DNA of 64,000 bases from Terfezia claveryi. Lineage: Eukaryota > Ascomycota > Pezizomycetes > Pezizales > Pezizaceae. Under the pieces are notes generated by a model that was given only the letters and a program-made list of their open reading frames with translations, searched no databases and was not told the origin of the DNA. Position numbers and translations under genes: made by a program. The first letter of the stretch is position 1, and each line of letters starts with the position of its first letter. Shown here piece by piece: positions 1 to 9,420 of this stretch. The stretch spans positions 62,001 through 126,000 of the forward strand of contig WHUX01000027.1 of assembly GCA_015179025.1 (NCBI GenBank), in the 5' to 3' direction.

Positions 1-882
1 CTTCTGGGACCCCGGGGGTGGTGTTGAACTTTGGGACTCCTCCGGGGGTGGTGCTATCTTTTCCTTTGGTTTGACCACTTGTTTCGCTGGGGAGTGGTCG
101 GTATTGGTAGAGACACTGTTAGTTGTCGGCTTCTGTGCCAGGGTCGGAGGTGTGGTCTGTGTACTTGTATCTGTTACCGGGGTCGGAGATGTGGTCTGCT
201 CCTTATACATTGCCACTACCCTTTCGACCTCCTTGTCCACCGCATTTTGTGCCGCCTTCGTCCATCTTTCCTTTTCTTTCTCGTAGGTTATTCTCCCGTG
301 TGTCACGTGTCCTAGGGTGAGGTCAAAGGATGCGTTGAAAACTATCCCGTTACTGTGCGCCAGTAGCCTGGTGAGCTCATAGACGTAGTATTTCCACTTG
401 TTTGAATCGGCTGACGTCTCCTCCTTGCCATAACCGGGAAAGGGGGTGATTGCCATCAGATCGGTGCTTATTTGGCGAGCCGTTTCCTCCGAATAGACTG
501 ACTCGGTGGCTGGTTCATGTGCGGTTGGGGTTGGTGGTGGTGGCTGCATGGCTGAAACTTCCCTGTAGAGCGTTAGAGCTGGCGGTGCATCCTTGGTGTT
601 TGACAGTTCCTCGGTGTTTGACTCGGTGTCACTCTCATCGCTTGCGATTGGCTGGACTTCCGTATCGCTTACACCAACTGACTCCTCGTCATCACTGGAG
701 TACTCAGCCACGGTGGCTTGTTTTGGGGGGGGAGGTGACTGGTGTGGCTGGGTGGGAATAGTGGCTCTTGCCGACTGTGGGTGAGGTGGCTGTGGGTGTC
801 CGGTGACTGGCACCCGAGTCTTGAGTGGTGGCTGTACTCGGTCCCGCTTTCCGGGGTTGTCCTTTCTCTTTCTCTGAGGCAT
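1..882 (-). CDS. Partial hypothetical protein, open at the left window edge
   Basis: On the minus strand an ATG at 882-880 opens a frame with no stop down to base 1, so at least 294 residues; the C-terminus lies outside the window. The product starts MPQRKRKDNPGKRD (basic, possibly nuclear), then a Pro/Gln-rich stretch, an acidic Ser-rich stretch (YSSDDEESVG), a better-ordered segment at about residues 140-215 containing FPGYGKEET and KWKYYVYELTRLLAHS, and a Thr/Pro-rich tail. I recognise no family. The absence of stops over 882 bases, and amino-acid composition that changes in blocks, favour real coding. It could be an ORF1/Gag-like protein of a retroelement or a host protein; the nearby copia fragment does not share its sequence. 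Confidence 0.55.
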   Translation of the reverse strand, partial: MPQRKRKDNPGKRDRVQPPLKTRVPVTGHPQPPHPQSARATIPTQPHQSPPPPKQATVAEYSSDDEESVGVSDTEVQPIASDESDTESNTEELSNTKDAPPALTLYREVSAMQPPPPTPTAHEPATESVYSEETARQISTDLMAITPFPGYGKEETSADSNKWKYYVYELTRLLAHSNGIVFNASFDLTLGHVTHGRITYEKEKERWTKAAQNAVDKEVERVVAMYKEQTTSPTPVTDTSTQTTPPTLAQKPTTNSVSTNTDHSPAKQVVKPKEKIAPPPEESQSSTPPPGSQK

Positions 883-1194
883 GTTTGGTACTAGTCTGGT
901 TGTTTGGTACTGTGTGGGAGTTATAATTTCCCTGATTGGTGGTGCCGACTTGGTGTGAGTGCTCTCGCGGAATCGTGGACCAATGCCCGTGTGAAGGAGG
1001 ATTTCTGTGAGAGCGAGGAAGAAGACAGAGGAAGAGGGGGAAAAAGCTTCAATCGAGGGGGAAAGGGTCGCGATAGTTGTTCCCCTGAGGTCTGTGTAGA
1101 TATTCTTGATGTGGGCAGCGAGGGCTATCTCGTGGTGCTGTCCTCTTGTCTGTAGGTGCTCTGGTTGTTGAGATCCAACCAAGCACTCGTCCTG
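883..1194. other. Upstream stretch without a recognisable gene
   Basis: I see no convincing coding frame here. It holds one copy of the TAGTCTGGTTG motif at 892-902, ten bases upstream of the ATG of the minus-strand ORF, and an unassigned junction with the truncated copia element near 1221. Confidence 0.4.
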
Positions 1195-2220
1195 TCAAGG
1201 TGGTTGTTGTGCAATGGATGCTGGATCTGCAGAGGCTTGCGAAGCTTGTGAAGCTTGCTGGGATTGAGATTTTGTGGCTTGTTGCTGGGATTGCGCAAAT
1301 TTCTTCCTTCTAGCCTTATTCGGGCGACCATTGACTAGTAGCACCGTGTTGGTCTGGGTCTGGTTCCCACCATTGTAGCTAGAGAGTTGGTTATTGATTG
1401 CTAGACCCACTAGCCTTTCCTTCAAATCATCATATGAGAGATTTTCCTTAGTAGTCAGGTTATCTACCACATTGGGGTAGTGAGTGACTAAGGAAGCGAG
1501 GAGGTATTCATGCTTAGCTTCTTCAAGTTCTAGCAAAGTTCTATACACAGCCTTGAAGCTGCCAGGACGTGCATTCGAGGTCAATTGGTGCAACCGCATC
1601 CATCGAATCTCGAAAGTGTCAATGAACTGAGAAATTGATTGCGAGGTATCAAGTGTGGAAGCAAGCGAATTAAAGGCATGAATCTCATGTACAAAGGACA
1701 ACGGAGTATCTTTGTAGTATGTTTTGCGGAGATAATGCCAGATCTTATTTGCAGACCTATGCCTACCAATCTGCAGCATGATTTTCTGTGAAACAACTTG
1801 AATAAGGAGCAGAAGAGATTCTGTCTCTATATGCTTATGATGTGTTATTTCAGCAGCTGTTGCTGTGAGCGGAGGAATATAGCCGTTGACAACCACTTGT
1901 GTGGCTTCTACAGCGTCAAAGATCATCAGTATCTGTTGTGACCAAAGATCATAGTTCTTTGCGCCTTCAAGAATTGCTAGCTTTTCTAGCTTAATACTAG
2001 ACCTGAAGTCCCGATGGACAGGAAGAGGTACTGCCGCTTGCGGTGCTTGTGCAGCAAGCGCTAAAGCCGGTTGGACTTGAGGTGGTGTAGCTTCAGGAGC
2101 TAGAGGTTGTGGTTGCGAGAGTACAACGGTTTCGAGGATTTCTTCTTCACTGTCAGGCTGACTTTGGTGAACTCTCGAACGGGTTCGTGGTTGCCTTGAT
2201 GGTCCTGCTTCGGAAGACAT
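1195..2220 (-). pseudogene. copia Gag fragment (copy 1)
   Basis: Starts at the ATG at 2220-2218 (MSSEAGPSRQPRTRSRVHQ), the same start as in copy 2; an upstream ATG-like extension exists but is not shared by copy 2. It runs without a stop through the UBN2-type Gag region (FDAVEATQVVVNGYIPP, IWHYLRKTYYKDTPLS, SISQFIDTFEIRW) and a Gln/Ser/Ala-rich linker. After about residue 333 it leaves homology and reads a few foreign codons (ASIAQQPP) to a TGA at 1195-1197. No zinc knuckle, protease or polymerase remains. Compared with copy 2 it lacks a small duplicated Gln-Pro segment near residue 40. It is a dead fragment of the polyprotein. Confidence 0.85.
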
Positions 2221-2820
2221 GTTGTGTTTGTTCCGTTGTAGTGAGCGTAGGAGACTGTCGTATTTGTGGAGGCTCAAAGCGCAGAGGGCTCAAAACCTTT
2301 AAGAGATAAAGGAGGGAGGTATAGGCAGCAGTGAGATCCAAAAGTCCACTGAAGGATAATACGAATGAGCGAAGTGAGATTGTCACGTAGAGAAGAGTAT
2401 ATAGAAGTGAAGAGATGTGTTGTTATGTCTTTGTTGTATAGCTATCCAACAGGAAACGAACGAGATATATATACATGAATGAACGTACATAAGAAAGTGA
2501 AGAAGAAGAAGGACATATGAGTAGCACGCAATGCCTGTGAAGGCCGAAGCACGCAATGCCTGTGAAGGCCGATGCTTGCCATATGATCTGCAGGCCAGAG
2601 CACGCAATGCCTGTGAAGGCCGAAGCACGCAATGCCTGAGAAGGCCGTTGCTTGCCATAAGATCTGCAGGTCGAAGGTTGCTGCCGTTGCTTGCCTTAAG
2701 ATCTGCAGGCCGAAGGTTGCTGCCGTTGCTTGCCTTAAGATCTGCAGGCCGAAGGTCGCTGCGTGTGGAATAGCAAGGCATGGGCGGAATGAATGAATGT
2801 ACGGCATTCAATCACTAACA
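1221..2820 (-). mobile_element. Ty1/copia element, 5' fragment (copy 1)
   Basis: This is the left end of a copia element in minus orientation: an LTR at 2298-2820, a short leader and the gag part of the polyprotein. It is closely related to the near-complete copy at 17691-23755. Identity stops abruptly at about 1221, in the codons that follow QASQASQASADP, so the protease, integrase, reverse transcriptase and 3' LTR are missing. No target duplication can be checked because one end is lost. The break may be a deletion or an internal recombination event. Confidence 0.9.
2298..2820 (-). repeat. copia LTR (copy 1, 5' LTR)
   Basis: About 523 bp, starting TGTTAGTGATTGAATG (read on minus) and ending CTTAAA, matching the 529-bp LTRs at 17691-18219 and 23227-23755. 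It is built from internal tandem units: repeats around GGCCTTCACAGGCATTGCG and, in this copy, three repeats with CTGCAGATCTTAAGGCAAGC-like cores. The number and order of units differ from the other LTRs, so the LTR is itself evolving by unit gain and loss. Confidence 0.85.
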
Positions 2821-3044
2821 ACCCCCTCCCATCTGCTTGCCCTGCAGCCCATAGTACTAGGATCAATCAACCAAATTCCCGCCCCAGAATGATATCCCAA
2901 AACAATCAGTCTAAACTGCAGAAACAATAATGCAAAAACACCACCAACACACGAATCATCCAAACAGCTCACCCCACTCCCCGTAGTCACCACCGGAGAC
3001 TCAACTAAACCCCCCTCTCCCCCGAAGCCCTACATATATTCGCC

Positions 3045-3401
3045 ATGCCCAAGGGATGCCCGGAGCAAGTCAACAACATCATTCTCGACAACCCTCCTCC
3101 TTCAACGCCATTCTCCACGAGCTAAACCAGTACTGGCCTGTCCAACCCCCCATCACCAGCTTTGAAGTCGGCGTCTGCAGCACCGCTCAAAGCGGACAAG
3201 CGTCTATCTCGACATGCAGAGGTCTGGGGCGCCACAAGGAGGATATGGATAAAGGGCCAGCAGCAATGGGAAACGTTTCAAAGATATGAGTTGGGCAAGG
3301 TCCGCGATAGGATTGATGGGCAACTCGGCATGGCTCTAGAATGGCGTTATTGCTTACTGCACGCCGCTGTTTTTTCTTCTTTTTTTTTTCTGGCTAATTA
3401 A
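3045..3401 (+). pseudogene. Possible small host gene remnant, function unknown
   Basis: An ATG at 3045 (MPKGCPEQVNNIILDNPPP) opens a frame that meets a TAA at 3123-3125 and then stays open in the same frame to about 3401, ending in a low-complexity Phe run. The middle part (RLSRHAEVWGATRRIWIKG, RYELGKVRDRIDGQLG) has the look of an alpha-helical, charged protein segment. The single TAA follows AGC and would be a Gln codon before a C-to-T change. I recognise no family; an intron spanning the stop is also possible. Low confidence that this is a gene at all. Confidence 0.25.
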
Positions 3402-5094
3402 TCGGCTTTTTGATTGGAGACGTGGATAATTTGTTTTTTTGTGAGTCCGATACTTCCTAAGAAAATGGGGGGGTTTTCTTTGTTTTCTATGTTAGCTTCA
3501 TAGGATTTTATATTGGTGGAGTGGGGGGGGGGGAAGGGACTGGACTTCATGTGGTTTCTATACAAAACATAGCTTCTCTTGCTGGGTTCAATTTGCTAAT
3601 TTAATTTGCCAATTACGCAATAGTCTGCTGGCAGCCCCCAAAGACTCACAAAGTTCATGGGAGATAATAAAAGGGAATAGATAATTTGTTAAACATACTT
3701 AACCTACCGGCTAGGGCTATAGGTGAGAGAAAAAGGGCTCCACAGCATCCCAGTTGTACCCCCCTTCCTCCTTGACCCAAAGTATTACTGACAAAAATAC
3801 TAATGGGAAATGAGTGGTTTTGGATGATGTACTTGATGTTATCGCACATGTTCATAATACTTTACTGCATGCAGGGAAGAACAAGATCTTGTTCTTCATT
3901 AGTTAATATGGGCGCCCATAGTAAACTTAATTAAAAGTTTCAACTTTAGTCCAAGTTTAGGTCTAAGTCGCGAGTTTTCGGCCAAGTTATGCTGAGGCTT
4001 AGCCGTGAAACCTTTGAACCGAAGTGAGTCTTTTCAAGCAAGTTGAGACCTTCAAAAAGGCTATGGAGAATAGTTTGAGACTTTGGGGAGGCCTTAGCTA
4101 CATCGTGAGACCCTATTAAGGTTCCATTTTCTGTAGAGATCAAGGTGAGGTCTCCTACCGCCTCTACTAGCTCTCATTGTAAGAGGTTGTTTATTCATTT
4201 TAAGAGAAGCTAGTTCAATATATTTTAGCCTCTCCGACTCCGTTGTTATCTGTCGTTGTTATCTATCTCGTTATCTGATATTTTCGTCGGGAAGTTTATT
4301 TTGCTGTCGGCCTTGGCTCTCCGAGGCCTCCTGTATGATCTCTCGCACTCTCTTTGCCCTGTATCCAAGGTCTTTGTATTAAGCTTACAGTATTTGGTTC
4401 TATCATTTACTTTCCTAAGTGCTTCAAATTTACATATATTTTGCTTCTATTCGAGTCTTTTGCTAGGTTTCTGTAGGTTTGATTTTATATTTACATGAGA
4501 CGTTTATTTTGCTTCTATTCGAGTCCTTTGCTAGGTTTCAGTTAGTCTGGTTGGCACGGTTTCAGTAGGGTTAAATTTAAATTCGCATGAGACATTTATT
4601 TGGCTTCTATTCGAGTCCTTTGCTGTTCTCGTACCCAGACTCTAGCCTGATCTTGGCATTCGCTTCTGCGATTTAATCAGAAGAGAGTCTGGGACTATAC
4701 ACCTCCGAAATCATCTCAGAAATCATCTCCAGATTCCCGGAGATATTAGCGTGTGCATAGCCTGTTTCGGAGATACTAGCGTTGTTATAAGCTGCATTTC
4801 ATATTTTTTTTTTTTTTTTTTCTATGATAATGGAGCAGATACTGACAGAACAACAGCACTTTGTTTAGCCCATACCTTTGCTTTGCTCCGCCCAGCTCCA
4901 CAATGCCCAGATCAGACCTTTCAGAGCTATAAAACCTTCCTCTGGCTCATAAAATCCTGCTCAAGGTCATATAATCTTGCTCCAGCTCATCTACTCCTGC
5001 TCCAGTCCTGCTCCAGGTCATACAATCCTGCTCGGGTATAGAGGTATTCCACTCCTAGCGGAGAGAACATACACTATAGGATTGAATATTGATA
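3402..5094. other. AT-rich DNA without a supported gene
   Basis: No coding frame looks convincing. It contains a T-run at 4804-4822, a G-run near 3524-3532 and a diverged AGGTCTC/GAGACCT-rich stretch at about 3930-4160 that resembles the one at 7481-7770. The tandem block at 4440-4640 is listed separately. Confidence 0.5.
4440..4640. repeat. Three imperfect tandem copies of a 70-90 bp unit
   Basis: The phrase GCTTCTATTCGAGTC followed by TTTTGCTAGG or CTTTGCTAGG recurs at about 4443, 4510 and 4601. Between copies the sequence reads GTTT, an AT-rich spacer and ATGAGAC(G/A)TTTATTT. One TAGTCTGGTTGGCAC motif sits inside the second spacer (4543-4557). Confidence 0.65.
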
Positions 5095-5172
5095 GCCGAG
5101 TATTCAGACATCTCCGGCATGCGAATTCACACGTCTCCAGCATGAGTATTCAGATATCTCAAACATGAGTAT
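5095..5172. repeat. 23-bp minisatellite, left block
   Basis: Three to four units of a 23-bp repeat with core ACATCTCCGGCATGAGTATT. The block stops at 5172, where the solo-LTR-like insertion begins, and resumes at 5992 in the middle of a unit. Confidence 0.85.
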
Positions 5173-5991
5173 TGTTATGAATCGGTGGCGGGGCAAGGCC
5201 AGCACTCGCGTAAGTGGGCTTACGCGGGTGTCGGGGGTCAGCTAGGAGGGCTACGAGCTAGGGGCGAGACCAGAGCTCCAACAAGGCCAGTGTCGAGCGG
5301 GACGACATATCCAAACCACCGATGGGAGGGGAGGCAGGAGCGAGCAGGGCGAGGCAGGCACGAGCAAGGCAAGCAGGGCAAGCGAGGCGAGCAAGCGAGG
5401 CGAGCAAAAGCAGGCAAGGCAAGCAAGGCAAGCAAGGCAAGCAAGGCAAGCAAGGCAAGCAAGGCAAGCAAGGCGAGCAGGGCAAGCAAGGCGAGCAGGG
5501 CAAGCAAAGCGAGCAGGGCAAGCGAGGCAGGCAAGGCAAGCAAGGCGAGCAAAGCAGGCAAGGCAAGCAAAGCAGGCAAGGCAAGCAAGGCGAGCAAAGC
5601 AGGCAAAGCAAGCAAAGCAGGCAAGGCAAGCAAAGCGAGCAGGGCAAGCAAAGCGAGCAGGGCAAGCAAAGCGAGCAGGGCAAGCAAAGCGAGCAGGGCA
5701 AGCAAAGCGAGCAGGGCAAGCAAAGCGAGCAGGGCAAGCAAAGCGAGCAGGGCAAGCAAAGCGAGCAGGGCAAGCAAAGCGAGCAGGGCAAGCAAAGCGA
5801 GCAGGGCAAGCAAAGCGAGCAGGGCAAGCAAAGCGAGCAGGGCAAGCAAAGCGAGCAGGGCAAGCAAAGCGAGCAGGGCAAGCGAGGCAGGCAAGGCGAG
5901 CAAGGCAAGCAAGGCGAGCAGAGCAAGCAAAGCGAGCGAAAATACCGGGGCCGCGGGTACAAGAGACAGGGTAAAGGCATGATCCGTAACA
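5173..5991. mobile_element. Solo-LTR-like insertion inside the minisatellite
   Basis: 819 bp bounded by TGTTATGAATC at the left and CCGTAACA at the right, so TG...CA ends with short imperfect inverted termini. It is flanked by AGTAT (5168-5172) and AGTGT (5992-5996), a five-base target duplication with one mismatch, and removing it restores a normal minisatellite unit. The first 11 bases equal those of the gypsy LTRs at 40787 and 46650, which suggests a gypsy-type LTR left by recombination. Near the left end is a hairpin, CGCGTAAG-4 nt-CTTACGCG (about 5209-5228). The interior is mostly the 18-bp repeat. There is no internal gag or pol. Confidence 0.65.
5410..5937. repeat. 18-bp tandem repeat inside the solo LTR
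   Basis: About 29 units of an 18-bp repeat, consensus GCAAGCAAAGCGAGCAGG, with shorter 9-bp variants (GGCAAGCAA) at the left. From about 5640 to 5880 the units are near-perfect. Because the period is a multiple of three and lacks stops, it makes long artificial open frames on both strands (Lys-Ala-Ser, Leu-Ala, Gln-Gly-Glu repeats). I do not regard these as genes. Confidence 0.9.
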
Positions 5992-6715
5992 AGTGTTCAC
6001 ACATCTCGAACATGCGAGTTCAGACATCTCCGGCATGAGCATTCAGACCACTCCGGCATGTGTATTCTCACATCTCCGGCATGCGAATTCAGACATCTCC
6101 GGCATGTGTATTGCGAGCGAATTCAGACATCTCCGGCATGTGTATTCAGACATCTCGAACATGTGAATTCAGACATCTCCGGCATGAGCATGCAGACAAT
6201 ACATCTCCGGCATGAGTATTCACACATCTCGAACATGCGAATTCAGACATCTCCGGCATGTGTATTCTCACATCTCCGGCATGTGTATTCAGACATCTCG
6301 AACATGCGAATTCACACATCTCCGGCATGAGTATTCAGACAATACATCTCCGGACATCTCCGGCATGAGTATTCAGATATCTCGAACATACGAATTCAGA
6401 CATCTCCGGCATGCGCCGGCATGAGCATTCAGACATCTCCGGCATGAGTATTCAGATATCTCGAACATGTGAATTCAGACATCTCCGGCATGTGTATTCA
6501 CACATCTCCAGCATGAGTATTCAGACATCTCGAACATGCGAATTCACACATCTCCGGCATAAGTATTCAGACAATACATCTCCGGCATGAGCATTCACAC
6601 ATCTCCGGCATGTGTATTCACACATCTCTGGCATGTGTATTCTCACATCTCCGGTATGCGAATTCAGACATCTCCGGCATGAGTATTCAGACATCTCGAA
6701 CATGCGAATTCATAC
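5992..6715. repeat. 23-bp minisatellite, main block
   Basis: About 30 units of a 23-bp repeat. Two unit types alternate irregularly: one with CATCTCCGGCATG and one with CATCTCGAACATG, joined by (T/A/C)G(T/A)ATTCAGA. Many units carry GAATTC. A shortened variant, AATACATCTCCGGCATGAG, recurs at about 6198, 6350 and 6570, which indicates higher-order duplication of groups of units. Small open frames over it are repeat artefacts. Confidence 0.9.
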
Positions 6716-8592
6716 TCGGGCTAGAATCTGTCCAATATGGTCCGGATGCTTGCTTCTAGATCCTCAGAGCGAGCTGAGCGAGCTCTATAACTACCAAACA
6801 AACGAGCCTATATTGCTGTGAGCGAGCTTATATTGCCTCGAGCTTATATTGCCTCGAGCTTATATTGCTCCGTGTATCCAACTACCACTGTATTATAGTC
6901 TCGGAGCAGCGATTTGCTCCTAGAGCAGGATTTTCTTTGGCTATTCTTTTTAACTTGTGAACTAGAGAGCTAGCAAGCTATTCTGGAGTTCAGGTGTACA
7001 TATATGATAGTTGGAGGGGGTAGGAGGGGGTGGGTCATGAGTACTAATACATAGGATATCAACAGTGTTACAGCCTTGAAGCAGCGATTTGATCAGCAAT
7101 TGGGCACAAGTGGATCTATTTCTAGAGGAATAGGGCAGTATGGGCTCCTCGGGGCATTATGGGCTTGCTGGGAGCAGTATAAGCTCGCTCGCAGCAGTAT
7201 AGGCTTGTATTCAGTAGAGGCTTGTATTACATATTCTGCTCCGAAGCCACTAGCCTATTGCATAGCGTGTGTTGGCATTGTGCTCCGAACTCGGAGCTGA
7301 CTTAGAGTCAATTTCGGAGGTGTTTACTACCAGACTCTTAGCTGGCGCAGCAGAAATAATTATTTCGCGACAGATACCTAGAGTCTTGGCACGAGAACCT
7401 TTGCCAGGTTTCCGTGCAGTGTATTTAAATGAGATTTTGCATTGGCTTCTGTCACGAGCCCTAGCAGTGACTTCACTGTGAGACCTATGTAAAGTTTCCA
7501 TAGGACGGAGAACATAATACGCGAAACCTAAAAAAAGTTTTGTTCGAAACCTCAAAAGGTTTATCTGAGTAAACCTTTGGTGGTTTCCCATACAATTGTT
7601 GATGCGAAACCTCTTTTGGTCTCACTCTTGAGACCTGACCAAATGAACCACAGTGAAGACCTATAGTACTATTAATGAGAGGTATCATGAAATTACTCAC
7701 AGTGAAGTATGAGTGAGGTTTGATTGAACAAGTGGAGGTTTGAGATAGCGGAGGTTTGAGTTAGTGGAGGTTTGAGATTTTTTATGCATAAAATAATAGA
7801 CTCGGTTTCACTCAATTTGCCTTCATGTATTGCCTAAGAGTACACGCACATATATACCATACCGGAACGGCCCTGCAATCCCACAACTGCCCAGTCTATT
7901 GCGGAATGGGTGGGGTCGTGGGATATTAAGGGGTTAGATAGGCTGGCCATAAGCGACATATATCACCTGCTGAATGTCAAAAAGGGGTCTCCTTGGCAAG
8001 TATATAACAGTACTGAACAGTGGGAATGACGTACCTCCACTGATAAGATCCATACATAATTGTCTCCTTGTGGAATGGTTTTTTCGCACCCTTCCTCCTT
8101 AACCTCCCCTCCCGCAGCACTCATGGCGAGGTCTCCAATAGCGCTGGAGCTCCAATACCCATCAATTTTGGGCTTCCATGGTTGCTTTGGTCGAACGGAG
8201 CCTGTCCTGAGGAATTTTAAATCTTTACAGCAACAATGTACTCAACCCAAGCGCGACGGATATTTTGATTTGATATTTTGATTTTAACGCTATGATAGCT
8301 AAAGAGCAAGGTGCTGAGAGAGGAACGCCAGAGGTTGAGCGCTAGGTAGGTTGGGATCATAGGTTAGACGCTAGAATGAAAGCTAGATTGCTGCTGGGCC
8401 AGTTATTGCTGCAGATGGACAAACGGAATAAGTATCTAAAATAAAAAATAGAAACAGGAGTATTGCATAGTCGCCTAATAGAGAGATCGCTTTGGAAATC
8501 CCTTCGCTGCTGATTGTCCACAATTTAAATAACCCACTGCAATATCAAAATCCTTTTCCCTGTGACCATTTCCTAGGAGCGTTAAAGGGTGT
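6716..8592. other. Non-coding, repeat-bearing DNA
   Basis: No supported gene. At about 6770-6870 there are short repeats of GAGCTTATATTGC(CTC). At 7481-7770 the hexamers AAACCT and AGGTTT recur about ten times, ending in three direct repeats of GGAGGTTTGAG with short spacers (7733-7775). The rest is AT-rich and featureless to me. Confidence 0.5.
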
Positions 8593-9420
8593 TTAGCAAA
8601 CACTGTGAGCTTCCTTAATATGGTCCCTCGAGGCCTTAAAGGGATTACAAATCAATTTTGCCTCCGAGAGGTTCCCCTTCGCAGCCTCGAGGAGCATTGT
8701 TTTCTGAAAATGGTTACAAAAAACATTTTCACGCAAGGCACAAGCAATGCCGTATTCCCATCTGTACATTTTGTGTATGTACTGCTATAAATCTTGGTAG
8801 CTGCGCCTAAGACTGCATAGCCCCTTGTCTCCCAAGTCACTAAGCATGATGCTTTCAATGCAGAAACACCAGATCGAGTGATAACTAAGTCAAGACAGGT
8901 GTTGCGATTTTTTTGTAATGGTGCAAGATGCGCTGACTGAATGGGTGATAATTATTGGGTGGATACGGGAGGGTGTTGGTTGACTGTGAATTGCGATGCT
9001 TGATCTATGCCAGATAAGATAAAAGGTCAAAAAACGAGTAGAATGCTGACTTTGATGATTACAAATAGTTGGCTGCACCATGATTGCCCAAATAGCAACC
9101 TCCGGGGCACTTAGTATCACTATGCAGTAGCTCAACATATTGATTTTGGATAGTCAATTAAAACTATAGATTACCATATGGTTGATGATGAGTCAAGACC
9201 AAGGATTTTGTGTCTAACCATCCCTGAGAGTAGAATTTTGGGTACAAGCTCTGTTACTGTTGGAGATAAACATTATTGGGGCCTCGGTAGGTGGATGTTA
9301 TTACGCTCCAGCCGTAGCCTATATTGCTATGGTATTTCTGAATACAACTTGCCTATTGAAACTTCCAGAATCTTATCCAAGTTCATTCAATACCTGGCTT
9401 ATTGTCCAATAGTGTTTTAA
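8593..9420 (-). pseudogene. Cys/His family member 1, decayed
   Basis: Minus-strand remnant of the gene family whose intact copy is at 54691-55770. The C-terminal module is readable from SIWCFCIESIMLSDLGDKG through SLRRSYQDL, then a TAG, then ACALRENVFCNHFQKTMLLEAAKGN and DHIKEAHSVC to a TAA at 8593-8595. Upstream, APEVAIWAIMVQPTICNHQ matches the middle region of the family and more stops follow. The second Cys of the usual C-x2-C has become Arg (CALRE). No start codon is identifiable. A non-functional copy. Confidence 0.75.

Noticed and set aside
5185..6042. Long open frames on both strands with Lys-Ala-Ser, Leu-Ala or Gly-Glu-Gln repeats
   Set aside because: They are a by-product of an 18-bp stop-free tandem repeat; all frames look alike and none has non-repetitive coding sequence.
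5992..6715. CRISPR array
   Set aside because: 23-bp units follow one another without unique spacers; it is a minisatellite in a eukaryotic genome.
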